Source: Pectinophora gossypiella
Lineage: Eukaryota; Arthropoda; Insecta; Lepidoptera; Gelechiidae
DNA length: 64,000 nt
Reading direction: 5' to 3'
NCBI RefSeq assembly: GCF_024362695.1
Contig: NC_065422.1
Location: forward strand, 1,116,001-1,180,000
Below, piece after piece: positions 49,761 through 60,002 of the stretch (positions are counted from its first letter, which is position 1; each line of letters starts with the position of its first letter). Made by a program: the position numbers and the translations under genes. Below the pieces are notes generated by a model. The model worked only from the letters and a program-made list of their open reading frames with translations, did no database searches and was not told the DNA's origin.

Positions 49761-49964
49761 CTTCGCTCGATGACATTTTTGCGCGTCAACCCTTTTCCCT
49801 CTCTCAGGGGTGGTTTTTCGGGAAATCCTTAAGCGACAAGGGGACTTTAGGGGACACTTTATTTTTAAGCGCCTAGGGGTCGAGACAAATCAGTCTTTAA
49901 TTGCATTTTGTTCCTTGTTAACTGGAAGTGACATTCTTGATTACAATTTTCTGCTACTTGGTTT
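49761..49964. other. No recognised feature
   Basis: Unassigned. Confidence 0.35.
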
Positions 49965-50535
49965 TTAAGAACTTGTGTTTCATTTGCCTTACCTAGCAAA
50001 AAATATTCCAAATCCGTGAGAGCTATGTCAGGGGAACATGTGACTTACATCGCAGTGTCATAGGTTCGAATCCGGTTTGGTGTCTAAACCACTTCGGCTT
50101 CCTGGAATTACCAACCCCATCAACCCTGGTGTCAGGGTTATTACTGAGCCGTCATAGGCCCCTGACATGACTCATGTAACGACTGCGTACTTACATCAGT
50201 AAGTAATAACCGGGACCAACGGCTTAACGTGCCTTCCGAAGCACGGATCGTCTTACTTTCGGACAATCAGGTGATCAGCCTGTTATGTCCTAACCAAACT
50301 AGGGACCACAAAGTATTTTTTGTGATATCCCCACTGGGAATCGAACCCAGGACCTCCGTATCGTGAGCCCAACGCTCAACCACTGGACCACGGAGGCCGT
50401 TAAGAATTTGAGAGCTTGCTTGAACTAGAGTTTAAGAACTTGTGTTTCATTTGCCTTACCTAACAAAAAATATTCCAAATCCAGACTTACATCGCAGTGT
50501 CACAGGTTCGGATCCGGTTTGGTCTCTAAACCACT
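49965..50535. repeat. Direct duplication flanking a SINE-A
   Basis: 49965-50092 and 50433-50535 match (ttaagaacttgtgtttcatt, tgccttacct..caaaaaata, gacttacatcgcagtgtca, ccggtttggt.tctaaacca). The right copy lacks about 23 bp (gtgagagctatgtcaggggaacatgt region). Confidence 0.75.
50100..50400 (-). mobile_element. SINE-A, near full length
   Basis: aattaccaaccccatcaacc (3' module) to tggaccacggaggccgtt (head start). The B box in reverse is ggaatcgaacccaggacctc. Confidence 0.85.
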
Positions 50536-50554
50536 TCGGCTTCAGTTTGAATTC

Positions 50555-51045
50555 ATGTTTAGATCATAAATAATTGATATCACGTGGTTCCCAGGATTTG
50601 TGTCCGGTTAATGGCAGTAGGCTCACCCCCTTTTTTTTTTGTAACGTAGGGGAAATCCTCATGGATACCTCGCCATCCGGTGGAGCGACGAGGTTATGTC
50701 GGACTCCTACCGACTAAAACCCCTCCGATGGCCCTCTGCGGTGCATGTCGGTGAGCTCCGGGATCTCTGTCGGACGCACCAGTGCTCCCCTCGCACTTGC
50801 TTTCACTAAAGCGCGTCCCGGGGTAGATCCCCACCCCTACGCCATCCCAGTTTTACGGCGCTGCGAGGCCATATCGCATTGCCGTCCATCCCGGAGATCG
50901 TGTGTTGAGTGGTTCGGGCCCCCGCCCTTATCACTCACGATCCCCAGTGTCCCCTTTCAGTCGCCTCTTACGACAGGCAGGGGGTACCGTAGCCCTATTC
51001 TTGCGCCCGGAACTACAGGGCGGAAGGCTAACCCCCTATTACATG
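50555..51045. repeat. ttgatatcacgtgg repeat and a GC-rich repeat
   Basis: 50570-50630 matches the 15.3- and 54.4-kb repeat. 50640-51040 is GC-rich (gtacctcgccatccggtggagc-like, tcttgcgcccggaactacag) and looks like a retroelement end in reverse with poly(T) at its left edge (50630-50640). Its plus-strand frame has no recognised domain. Confidence 0.4.
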
Positions 51046-51180
51046 TGACTTTAATATAGCTAGTAAAGTGTGCATGTATATTAAACACAGAGGTGTTTAA
51101 CACACATAGTGAAGACAGAGAGTCTAGACAGATGTCTACCTGTTTAGGGATAGAGGTTCGATGCTATGGCATGTTTATTT
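51046..51180. other. No recognised feature
   Basis: Short unassigned stretch. Confidence 0.3.
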
Positions 51181-51480
51181 TTTTATGTTTCATCATCATC
51201 ATCAGCCCATTAACGTCCCCACTGCTGGGGCACGGGCCTTCCCTATGGATGGATAGGGAGATCGGGCCTTAAACCATCACGCGGGCCCAGTGCGGATTGA
51301 TGGTTATCAACGACTGCTAATGCAGCCGGGACCAACGGCTTAACGTGCCTTCCGAAGCACGGAGGAGCTCGAGATGAAAACTCTTTTTTTTTTGTGGTCA
51401 CCCATCCTATGACCGGCCTTTGCGAAAGTTGCTTAACTTCAACAATCGCAGACCGAGCGCGTTCTCCTCCTTTTATGTTT
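51181..51480 (-). mobile_element. SINE-C, reverse, A box deleted, 10-bp target duplication
   Basis: The element 51191-51470 is flanked by ttttatgttt (51181-51190, 51471-51480). Tail (catcatcatcatcagcccat), core and the 5S-like block (gtcacccatcctat, gttgcttaacttc) are present. About 18 bp including the tRNA A-box word ggcgcagcggta are missing from the head, yet the target duplication is perfect. Confidence 0.85.
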
Positions 51481-51524
51481 ACGCGATTTATATTAGAATT
51501 AAAACTCATTGCACCGTGTTTTTA

Positions 51525-51602
51525 TCGCGTGAAAATCAGCCAGGGAGTCTTATATCCCTAATTTTAACGCGGTAAGAACCCCGAATTATTTAATTTAATT
51601 AT
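51525..51602 (+). repeat. Rep-2 diverged fragment
   Basis: cagccagggagtcttatatc then ccctaattttaacgcggtaa, gaaccccgaatta. Confidence 0.45.
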
Positions 51603-51779
51603 GTTATTTATTTTTTGCACTTAATATGATGATGCCTTGACGCATGCTGAACTACGTAGGCCCGCGCCTACGCTGCTACTGTTTTGGGCGTGATAACCTG
51701 AATGGGCAACGTGAATTTTAAATAAGAAGTAAGAATGTCTCGCAGACAAAATACTACTGCCATCACGCACATAAGAGAT
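51603..51779. other. No recognised feature
   Basis: Short unassigned stretch. Confidence 0.3.
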
Positions 51780-51930
51780 AAAGTACAATGGAGTAGAAAT
51801 AGTTTCCTATAAAAGGAAACCACAGACAAAAACTTGTTTTTATCTTGACAATAACATCATTTAAATTTTTACAAAAAAATTACAAAAATGCAAAACGGAT
51901 GTTCGTCAAAATGATCATAAGGTGGTGGTT
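51780..51930 (-). repeat. Paired repeat, copy 1
   Basis: gtagaaatagtttcctataa, then gacaataacatcatttaaat, then aaaatgatcataaggtggtg. It parallels 52462-52600; it looks like a reverse LINE 3' UTR. Confidence 0.6.
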
Positions 51931-52024
51931 GTGGGCCCTTTGGCGGCTCAATAATAACCCTGACACCAGGGTTGTTGAGGTTGGTAATTCACCTCACAAC
52001 CCACACGATAGAAGAAGAAGAAGG
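51931..52024 (+). mobile_element. SINE-A 3' fragment
   Basis: ccctttggcggctcaataat, aaccctgacaccagggttgt, cacacgatagaagaagaaga. Confidence 0.75.
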
Positions 52025-52461
52025 TTGTGGACGTCCCGAGATAAAAGGGCCTCACTCAGCACAAGTCGCGGCATGAACCACGCTGGTATTATGTGGACCC
52101 TATTGGGTGAGTAAAGTCGACTTCTTATCAGGATCACTGTCCCAGTCTCATCCGACATCAAACAAACTTGCCTACGACATATACCTAATCCCGAAACACC
52201 CCGACTATCCCTTACATTATCCACTATCCAAGCGAAAGTGAAGAAAAACAGGCAACCAGGCCGATTTAAAAAGATTACGCGGACATACATATCTGTATGC
52301 ATGAGACGTCCAACCGAACGTTGTCACCCTATCAGCGCCACTTTACTCTTGTGGCTTTGCATAATTTAAGCTGTAAGCGGAGCCCGTTTAATGCCGGTTC
52401 AGACGTGACGTGTCTGCGATTAGTCCACGCGCCAAACTTCGAGAATCGTGACGTCATAAAT
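52025..52461. other. No recognised feature
   Basis: Contains a 102-codon reverse frame with no recognised domain (51994-52302). Confidence 0.35.
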
Positions 52462-52600
52462 AGAATGGAATAGAAATTGTTTATTGTAAAAGGACGCCAC
52501 ACAAAGACAAGACAATAACATCACTTAAACATTTTCACAAAACAATTAGGTACAAAAAACATAGGGGATGTTCATTAGAATGATCATAAGGTGGTGATGG
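52462..52600 (-). repeat. Paired repeat, copy 2
   Basis: atggaatagaaattgtttat, then gacaataacatcacttaaac, then agaatgatcataaggtggtg. Confidence 0.6.
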
Positions 52601-52791
52601 ACCTGAAGATTTGACAGGTACAGTCAAATTTTGTCTCGGCACATATAAATAAGATAACTCGCCTAAAATGCTGATTTTTGACTCGCAGCACACGCGGGAT
52701 ACTCCATGCAAATATTTCATTCCGTGTCCCGCCTGACGCGTAAGTGAGAGCGAGATGCAATCCGCGCGCTCTCCTCAGAAAACCATATCAG

Positions 52792-52930
52792 CGGGCCTAG
52801 CACCGTAAATACGCGACTCTTTCTCGCCGCGACAGAGATCGTCTGTCTCTTTCTGTGCCGTACTGTGTGAGAGTGACGGGTGACGTATGTCGAGGCGAGA
52901 AAGAGTCGCGCGCTTACGGTGCTAAGCCCG
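52792..52930. mobile_element. Small palindromic MITE, 139 bp
   Basis: cgggcctagcaccgtaaata, cgcgactctttctcgcc at the left; ggcgagaaagagtcgcgcgc, ttacggtgctaagcccg at the right. About 37-bp inverted ends. Confidence 0.75.
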
Positions 52931-52954
52931 TTGAACGTGATTTCAAAGACGTGG

Positions 52955-53115
52955 TTTTCACTATAAGGGCGAAAGCGAAAATAACTCTGTCTGTTACCTT
53001 TTCACTATTGAACCGATTTACATGAAATTTGGTATGCACATAGTTTGAGACCTAAGGAAGAATATAGAATAGTTTTTATCCCGAAAATACTCAAGGGACG
53101 AAATGGGGATGGAAT
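52955..53115 (+). repeat. Rep-6-like repeat
   Basis: ctctgtctgttaccttttca, ccgatttacatgaaatttgg, gaatagtttttatcccgaaa. A family I recognise from lepidopteran genomes, class uncertain. Confidence 0.5.
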
Positions 53116-53224
53116 AAACATGCCGCGATAACCGAAGTCCAAAACAAAAGTTTAGGAACGTTAGTTGCTAATTAATATATAGTGTTCATTATTCAGAGTT
53201 GGGGCAGGTAAAGTGAATACTTTT

Positions 53225-53705
53225 AGTAACTTTCAACATAAGCTCACGACTATATACCTTCGTGTAGTCAGAGGTACACCAAGGGTGTAAGTTTATTTTG
53301 TTGCAATAAAGTATATTTGTATTTGAGGTAAACATCCATCGCAAGATGATCATGTCGTCCAAACCGTATCCGGCGACGGCGACTCCTAAATATCTATCTC
53401 GGGTCGTTGTTGTGGTGGGCTCTGATATGGCTGGCGAAACCGAACTTCGATTTGAAGATCCGGTCACACAGCACACAATAAAGCTGGCCTGACGAATTGG
53501 GCGTGTAGTTACAGGAGGGTTTCGATCGAGTCTTCCGTATTTGGCGCTTTGCGTCGAGATCTTGTAAACGATTCTCTTCAATTAATCCACGCTCTTGTGA
53601 ACGATGCGGCGCCATTCCGGTCAACTAAGTAACAGTTGGTATCTGACATCACATCACATCGCAAGATGAACTAAGTACCCATACCTCACCGAGCTTTCAG
53701 CATTC
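53225..53705 (-). mobile_element. SINE-D body interrupted twice
   Basis: Reverse SINE-D pieces 53236-53282 (aacataagctcacgactata, gtagtcagaggtaca), 53328-53349 and 53657-53700 (gcaagatgaactaagtaccc, ctcaccgagctttc) belong to one copy. Two insertions separate them: a LINE-like 3' tail (about 53283-53327) and a 307-bp LINE fragment (53350-53656). Confidence 0.7.
53337..53669 (-). pseudogene. LINE RT C-terminus with C2H2 zinc finger, 13-bp target duplication
   Basis: The insert 53350-53656 is flanked by catcgcaagatga (53337-53349, 53657-53669). The minus frame 53624-53394 reads APHRSQERGLIEENRLQDLD, then AKRQIRKTRS, then LYCVLCDRIFKSKFGFASHI and RAHH: a C2H2 finger (C-x2-C ... H-x3-H) after a basic helix. 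This is the typical C-terminus of a group of insect non-LTR RT proteins. It is 5'-truncated; the polymerase part is absent. The ATG at 53624 is probably internal to the original frame. Confidence 0.75.
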
Positions 53706-53717
53706 AGTTCTTTTTCA

Positions 53718-53770
<53 letters not shown>
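53718..53770. repeat. (GT)n microsatellite
   Basis: About 50 bp of uninterrupted gt, followed by an RTE-a-like piece (atgtggagttccgtagtctt). Confidence 0.95.
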
Positions 53771-53815
53771 TGTGGAGTTCCGTAGTCTTCTTACCCCAGA
53801 ACGAAATATATTATG

Positions 53816-54134
53816 TTCAGCAGTTGTAATAATAGGTCACTCATCAATTACACATTAAGTAGGTAAGTATACTTACCTTATGAGTACCTCGACCTTTACA
53901 TCTGTGTTGACGAAATAATAAAGGTAATTAAACCTACATTAATTTCATAAGTAGGGGGGTTTAAACAGAAATCGGAAGGAAATGAATGAGTTTCAATATC
54001 GTCATTTGCCAATTTAGACATGAAAACATGAATCAAGACTATTTATTCCATTTAACGTCTCAAATACTCAGAAACCGCTTAGGAAATTAAATGAAATGAG
54101 TCGTTTTGTAAATCAAAATTAATTATAAATAGGT
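53816..54134. other. No recognised feature
   Basis: Unassigned AT-rich sequence. Confidence 0.35.
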
Positions 54135-54315
54135 ACTTCATCATCACTAATTTAAGAGCCACGCTCTTGTCGGTGTAGCATTCTCCATTATTGTCTATCA
54201 AAGACCAATTCCTTCACTTGCTTATGAGACACGACGTTCGCCTTCTAATCTATCCCCTTCCTCTCTTTCATTGTAGCTTTCCCTCTGTAATGTTAAAAAT
54301 GTCCTTATGTCCAAT
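54135..54315 (-). pseudogene. RTE-b RT C-terminal fragment
   Basis: The reverse encodes the HRQERGS end (taagagccacgctcttgtcg), NEWRMLH (tgtagcattctccattattg), ELVFDR, and a broken upstream part. Parallels 2009-2163. Confidence 0.65.
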
Positions 54316-54354
54316 CATATTGCCTTTTCTGTCAGTGCAGAATTCATGTATGGA

Positions 54355-54605
54355 ACATAGTTAATTGATATCACGTGGATTCCAACTTGTGTACCTGGTT
54401 AATGGCAGTAAACTCGCCCCTTATTGATATAGGAGTGAGTGTATTACTATACACCTCTGCCTACACCTTCGGGGATGCATGCGTGAGGATTTATAAGGCG
54501 AATGTAATTGGTATTGCCATTTAGACTAAAGTAAGGCTCAGGAGGTGAGGTAAATCTAGCTCGAATTAGTGAGCGGGCGGAGTGTTACCGTTCGATACGT
54601 AGATA
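54355..54605. repeat. ttgatatcacgtgg repeat followed by reverse Rep-1
   Basis: agttaattgatatcacgtgg, cctctgcctacaccttcggg; then gactaaagtaaggctcagga, gaggtaaatctagctcgaat, gttcgatacgtag. Confidence 0.5.
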
Positions 54606-54979
54606 AAAATAATTGATAATAATATCTCTATAATAGACAAGATTGGTGAAAAAGACGCAAGAGACAAACGCGCGGAACACGCTTGTGCGTGAACGCTCTT
54701 ATATATCGCCATATGTTTGTATTCGCCGCTCACGCTCCGCATATCCATGAACGAAATCCAAACGAAGCCTGGCTTAGAACCATCTGACATTGTTTATAGA
54801 GTGCTTAGCGTACTATATGTATATTAATTAAACGGATTTAGGAAAGATCGTGTGGCAATGTTATTTCTGTGAGGGAAAGGATCCTGAATCTTGAACGATC
54901 ATTAAAGTAAAGTTACCAGCAAATGAAGACGTTATTCACCCGCAAATGCTATCTGATACTCTAAAGCAATTATACCCTT
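54606..54979. other. No recognised feature
   Basis: Unassigned; the 74-codon reverse frame at 54566-54790 has no recognised domain. Confidence 0.35.
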
Positions 54980-55140
54980 ATAGTGGAGCTCCGTGGTCCA
55001 TTGATTGAATGTCAGGCTTCGGAGGTCCAGGGTTCGAATCCCATTGGGGATATATCACATAAATCATTGTGTGAGTAAGATGAAAGCTTCCGAAGGCACG
55101 TTAAGCCGTTGGTCCCAGTTGCAACTTACGTCAGTAAGTA
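54980..55140 (+). mobile_element. SINE-A, internally deleted
   Basis: Head (ccgtggtccattgattgaat, agggttcgaatcccattggg), then directly the core (ttccgaaggcacgttaagcc, gttggtcccagttgcaactt). Confidence 0.7.
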
Positions 55141-55296
55141 GCTGCGCTCTTCTCTGTGGATTAACCGCCATTCCTCTCTTCTTCCCGCCAAATCCTTCAC
55201 CTCCTGACCCTACCCTCTTATTTGTTTCATAAATGTTCATTTAGGTCTACCCCTTCCTCTCTTCCCTTCAATTTTTCCTTCTATTTTTATTATCAG
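55141..55296 (-). pseudogene. RTE-b RT C-terminal fragment
   Basis: Reverse of RREEWRLIHREERS (ctgcgctcttctctgtggat), then the ELAGR region, then the GRG/PR tail (taggtctaccccttcctctc) and EGK (ttcaatttttccttcta). Confidence 0.7.
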
Positions 55297-55993
55297 CTCA
55301 TTACGGAAGGGAAATTGACGTGCGCCCGTCTACGGAATCTTGTCTACGTCAATGTACTTCTTCTCTCGTGTGAGTTGTGTAACAGATCTAATTGATGATC
55401 AACATACATACATAAACTCACGCCCGTAATCCCTACTGGGGTGGGCAGAGCCACAAGTAATCAAAGACAACTTGCAGCCACTGTTGATACGATGTCGTAA
55501 GTTGGATATGATGACACTTATGGTGATAAGTGATCAGCCTATCGCCCATAACATTAGTCCATCATGTTGGAGGACACAATCCCTCTGTCGGTTTTTACGA
55601 CATGCCCGGGAAGACAAGCAGCTGAACGTTTTCTATGTTTTTTATTGATGATCAACCATATCAAAGTGTCAGGGTTACTAATGATTTGCCATTTAAAACT
55701 AAAGGAAGTGTCAGAGGGGGTGCGCTCAGGTGCGGGGAGGAGGGTTTCTGTTCTCTATGGATTATTCTTTCGTCTATGTCTCAATCGTTAACTTTGTAAA
55801 CAGCAACATGTACCTTTTCACGCTCTCTGTCTTCTTAAGTTACATGACAAGTTAACAAGTCCCTTGTAACACAATCCTGCAAGTCATTCGTACTTTATCC
55901 CATCTTGTCTTAACAATCCTCACATACTTGACGCATTCCTTCGCACAATCTTCAGTTCAATTGTACCCTAAGATTTGTTTCCCCTTACATAAT
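55297..55993. other. Mostly unassigned; RTE-a tail at 55400-55450
   Basis: acatacataaactcacgccc then taatccctactggggtgggc is an RTE-a end in reverse. A 75-codon plus frame at 55564-55791 has no recognised domain. Confidence 0.4.
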
Positions 55994-56840
55994 TAAGCAG
56001 GATAAATGCTCAGCGTCACATTACAGTTACGTCTACCCTAGTGTAGGGTGCGGCGCCCTTTCGTCGACGTACGAGTATCTCGACTTCCAAGATTAAGACG
56101 CTAAAAATATATTGTCTTGAGTGAAGTTATTCTTGCGTATTTTCTGGCTGTAGGTAGAAATGTAGTTAAGTACAGATGTAATAACGCTTAGGTTATTCTG
56201 GGAATCTTTTAGCCTCAGGTTGTCTTTGCCTTTGTTTCAAAATTCAATTGAATAGTGGTATCTTCATAAGGATAATAGTACCTTTTACTTACAACCAATT
56301 TTTTCTCTAGTCATAATACAAGTGTTCCTAAGAGGTTCATATATCCGTTTGTATGGAAAACGTCAGAGAGACAACTAGACACTTCGCTAGAATGCAATCT
56401 CTTTCCAAAGTAGTAGCATCACGCCTGTATCCTCCAAGGGGTAGGCAGCGGTGTACATTATAGTACTCCCACAACTCGCCAGCTATGTTTCAGTCCCATT
56501 GAAAATTGGTAAAAATTCTAGAAACTAATCAATTTATCTATGATACGAACATGAATTTTAACTCATAAAGTCGAAGGTTTAAAACCAGAGCCGGGTTTTG
56601 AACCCGTGACATTAGTATGGTAGTCACGCGTTACTTCAAAATAAATATTTACACACAGCTAATACCCTTATTCATAGTTTGTCACTCCACACTGTAGGTT
56701 TGTTAAGCAGGATAAATTACTAAATGCCGGTGTCCCATCACCGTTACGTTTACCTTACCGGGGTGTGGGGTAAAGTACCCTTTCGTCGACACGTAGAATT
56801 CCAAGCTTGAGATTAAAACGCAAAAATATGTCAAGTTTAA
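55994..56840. repeat. Diverged direct repeat pair with 700-bp spacing
   Basis: 55994-56120 (aagcaggataaatgctcagc, gtagggtgcggcgccctttc, gtcgacgt) and 56706-56840 (aagcaggataaattactaaa, ggtaaagtaccctttcgtcg) are related. The spacer is not recognised apart from a decayed B-box word at 56590 (cgggttttgaacccgtgaca). Confidence 0.5.
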
Positions 56841-57101
56841 TTAAGACAAATGCGTCTGGTAATTAAGTGTTCTGTTAAGAGAATTTTTGTTTCAGACTTT
56901 CTAGTTATAATTTGTTTCGTTTTTGGTCTTGAAATTTTTACTTTAATTAATGTCTGTTATGTGACCGTAGTTTGTCTTTTTTTTTTTTATTAATTCCAGT
57001 TCGACCACTAGGTATTTCACGTGGTGGTAAATGACGGCTAAAGGTGGGATATATAATCCCCCCCCCCCCACATTATTGTAGGTTTCAAAATGATAAAGCA
57101 A
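56841..57101. other. No recognised feature
   Basis: AT-rich; includes a poly(C) run at 57059-57069. Confidence 0.35.
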
Positions 57102-57187
57102 TATCCTCGTAAGGCCCGGATTTCCAGACACAATAGTTAAACAACGGGATTTGGATTTTAAGAGGACTTTGGGCCTTACGACCATAT
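57102..57187. repeat. Rep-5, uninterrupted copy
   Basis: atcctcgtaaggcccggatt, caacgggatttggattttaa, actttgggccttacgaccat. Short inverted ends cgtaaggccc/gggccttacg. Confidence 0.6.
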
Positions 57188-57224
57188 AAACACTTATATA
57201 GGGCAGAATCAGGGACAGAATCAT

Positions 57225-57440
57225 TTTCTCTGCCCTCCACTGTGGCAATTCCTGGGCAGCAGTAACTGTCAGTGCTATTCAGAGGCGGAGGACACGAGTC
57301 CTAGTATGGCTTTGTAATATACTACTTTGGGCGCCATCCCACTCGCGTCAGACAGAGTACTGCGGAGCGGAAGGCAAGAGGGAAACCACTGCCCTATTTT
57401 TACCTAAAAAAGAAGCATGGAGAATGCTACATCGGCATTG
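57225..57440 (+). repeat. Rep-3 copy with short RTE-b remnant
   Basis: tatactactttgggcgccat, cgtcagacagagtactgcgg, gaaaccactgccctattttt; then gaagcatggagaatgctaca (RTE-b EAWRMLH). Confidence 0.6.
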
Positions 57441-57530
57441 ATCACTATTCATAACACAGGAATCGAACCCAGCACAGTCTGTATTTATTGGCATTATACG
57501 CGAATACCTATAAAAATACGTTCATACTTA

Positions 57531-57655
57531 CAGTCATGAGCAATATAATGTACCCACTGTAGGACTCTGTCGCATTAACACATATTTGACATTTAGTGAG
57601 ACTTACAGTTCAATTTGTCAAAAAAGTTAATGTAACATGGTACCAAAGTGTAACA
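57531..57655 (+). mobile_element. Mite-1 copy, subfamily A, 3' eroded
   Basis: cagtcatgagcaatataatg after TA, through catggtaccaaagtgtaaca; the right terminus is replaced. Confidence 0.85.
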
Positions 57656-57758
57656 TATTAATGTTACATAAAAATGCGAAAACTCTCTGTTCTTATTATC
57701 CATGTATTCCACAAACTAAATGTGTGTGTTACCTTTCATCGCGTAGCAACTAGTAATC

Positions 57759-58129
57759 CTTTCTGTCAGGGATGTTAAGAAGCTACGTAACCGTATCCGA
57801 ATCCAATATAAAAGTTTCGGATAATATCGGATAGGGGCGGAGCCTAATTGAGACGCGTTATGACAGGTTGTTTTGATCGGCTGGCCGCTGCCAGTGCCGA
57901 CGCACAAGCCGCGCGCATTGTTTGTTGTATTCTTCTTTTCTCGTCGTGTCGGTGGTTACCACTTTATTACCTATTTGTATTTTACTTTTGAAATTCCTTA
58001 AAAATAATATCTGTAACCGAAATTATCGTAAACTAACGGATAATCCGAAATAATTATCCGTATCCAGTATAATAATCATTTTTAAATCCGTATCCGAAAT
58101 TTCATGTCCACAACATCCCTGCTTTCTCT
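57759..58129. mobile_element. hAT-like non-autonomous element, 355 bp
   Basis: 57767-58121 with ends cagggatgtt and aacatccctg. Flanks are ctttctgt (57759-57766) and ctttctct (58122-58129), an 8-bp duplication with one change. Subterminal regions hold repeated gtatccga/cggata words on both sides. The middle is GC-richer and non-coding. The 8-bp target and CAGGGATG-type ends fit hAT. Confidence 0.8.
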
Positions 58130-58155
58130 GTGGCTAAGCGAGTCTATTGACTCCT

Positions 58156-58260
58156 GCCGGGTCTGCATGACAACCAATAACCGTTTGACGTCCATCTACG
58201 TATATAGCATTCGTATCGTTTATTGGTCCAAGCGCTCGATATAATTCATGCAGACCCGGC
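58156..58260. mobile_element. Small MITE, 105 bp
   Basis: Perfect 15-bp inverted ends gccgggtctgcatga / tcatgcagacccggc. Confidence 0.75.
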
Positions 58261-58904
58261 TGACGATTATAGAGGAGATTACGCAAACTGCTCTAGACTG
58301 ATGCCTGACTCATCAGCTTTACCTTAAGTAAAGGTTCATGCAAACTAAGGCGGTAAATAAACGAAAGCGAGGAGCGGGGTGACAGCAGCAACAATAGAAA
58401 AAAAAATCATAGTTGACTATCAACTTATGATGAACGTCATAACCGCTTATGTAGAAATATATGCAGAAAAATAGTACGGTTCATGTCCTTATATGTAGTC
58501 ATCGTCATCAATTTAAGAGCCACGCTCTTGTCGGTGCAGCATTTTCCAAGCTAGTTTTTTAGGGAAAAATAGGGCAGTGATTTCCCTCTTGCCTTCCGCC
58601 CTGCAGTACTCTGTCTGACGCAAGTGGGATGGCGCCCAGAGTAGTCTATTACAAATCCATACTAGGACTCCTGTCCTCTGCCTCTGAATAGTACTGACAG
58701 TTACTACTGCCCTCTGTCAGGTTCCAGGTTACAGTCCCTGTGACTTGCCCCTTCCGTCCTGGATTGCCGTACCGATGGCTCCCATCTTATATGTACTAAA
58801 ACAAAGAAAATATGAAGGTAGGTACTAAAAAGCTTTGAGCGCTAAATGGCAAGTCTCATACACCGGCCATCCTGACTTCCGAACCGCCAGTGTCTATTTT
58901 GGAA
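58261..58904. repeat. RTE-b end and Rep-3 reverse, otherwise unassigned
   Basis: 58512-58545 aatttaagagccacgctctt gtcggtgcagcattt (RTE-b end, reverse); 58550-58695 Rep-3 in reverse (gggcagtgatttccctcttg, gatggcgcccagagtagtct). 58261-58500 and 58700-58900 not recognised. Confidence 0.5.
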
Positions 58905-59185
58905 TGATAACACGAATAGAACGGCAACTCTCCGCTCCCCACCAGCGGCTGAGCTAGATTTACCTCACCCCCCTCGGTGTTGCTTTAGTCTTCGTATAGC
59001 GTCAGACGTCACACACACAGATGCGCGTGTACAGTCATGAGCAATATAATGTACCCACTTTAGGACTTTGTCGCACTAACATATTTGACATTTAGTGAGA
59101 CTCACAGTTCAATTTGTCAAAAAAGTTAATGTGACGTAGTACCAAAGTGTAGCGCGACCGTACTATAACGCCAATGTGTAGAGTC
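58905..59185 (+). repeat. Rep-1 copy split by Mite-1
   Basis: cacgaatagaacggcaactc, accagcggctgagctagatt, acacagatgcgcgtgta; resumes after Mite-1 with tactataacgccaatgtgta. Confidence 0.75.
59032..59160 (+). mobile_element. Mite-1 copy, subfamily A
   Basis: cagtcatgagcaatataatg to agcgcgaccg, with TA on both sides (59030-59031, 59161-59162), inserted at the TA of gcgtgtac in Rep-1. Confidence 0.9.
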
Positions 59186-59835
59186 TGTTAAAAAAGGTGA
59201 TTTTTATAAAGTGTCCGGGGTGTGAGTATAATGAAAAACGCATAATATTCGATACTTGTCAACAAACGTATTGTAGTTTTTCACGCTCCCGCCTATTCTA
59301 TAGCGACCGCCTCTTATCTGCGTAGACCTTAAGGCTATAAACATGAAAATTTAACATATAGGCACGGTATAGAAAGGTCCCCTGTCGTCTTGCGAATATG
59401 TTCTCAGAATTTACAGGTAAGGACCCAGTAAAGGTCGTCTTATCGATGTTTAGAGCCATTATTGATTGAAAACGAGCCTTTATGGTCCTTCTATAGATCA
59501 ACGAGGACAAATAAGTGCTTTATACTACATAATTATATGAGATGATGTCTTTTAAGGGACATTATTGTAGATGGGTATTTTTGTTCTGTAACTGTTTTAT
59601 TTATGGTGTAAATAAAGTTCTAGATGGTACGCGTCATTTTAAAAGTTAATCTTTGAATGATTTCAAGGAATGTTTTAAGGGGGTCTACCGGACGCCTAGG
59701 ACCATGTTGAGTGTTTATAATTTTACTAATACTTCATCCCGATATGTAAATGCGTATTATAAAAATATGAAAGCGAAGATTGAATGTTTTAGCTCCATTT
59801 GTAAGGTCTTATTGACCTTATGTATTGTCTATTGT
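59186..59835. other. No recognised feature
   Basis: Unassigned; short frames on both strands (59298-59510 minus, 59653-59916 plus) lack recognisable domains. Confidence 0.35.
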
Positions 59836-59930
59836 ATAGAGCCATGGTGGTTGACAGAACACTTGACTATGACTGTAAGGTCGCAGAATCGAATTCGTTT
59901 TCGAATTCATCTTTGAAACCCAAAAAATAA
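59836..59930 (+). mobile_element. SINE-E head, decayed
   Basis: catggtggttgacagaacac, ttgactatgactgtaaggtc, gcagaatcgaattcg. Confidence 0.45.
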
Positions 59931-60002
59931 CCCGGTACGAGGCAATGAAAATGATGAACCATATTATAGTGATAGGTGATCAGTCCACCACCTATGCATA
60001 GC

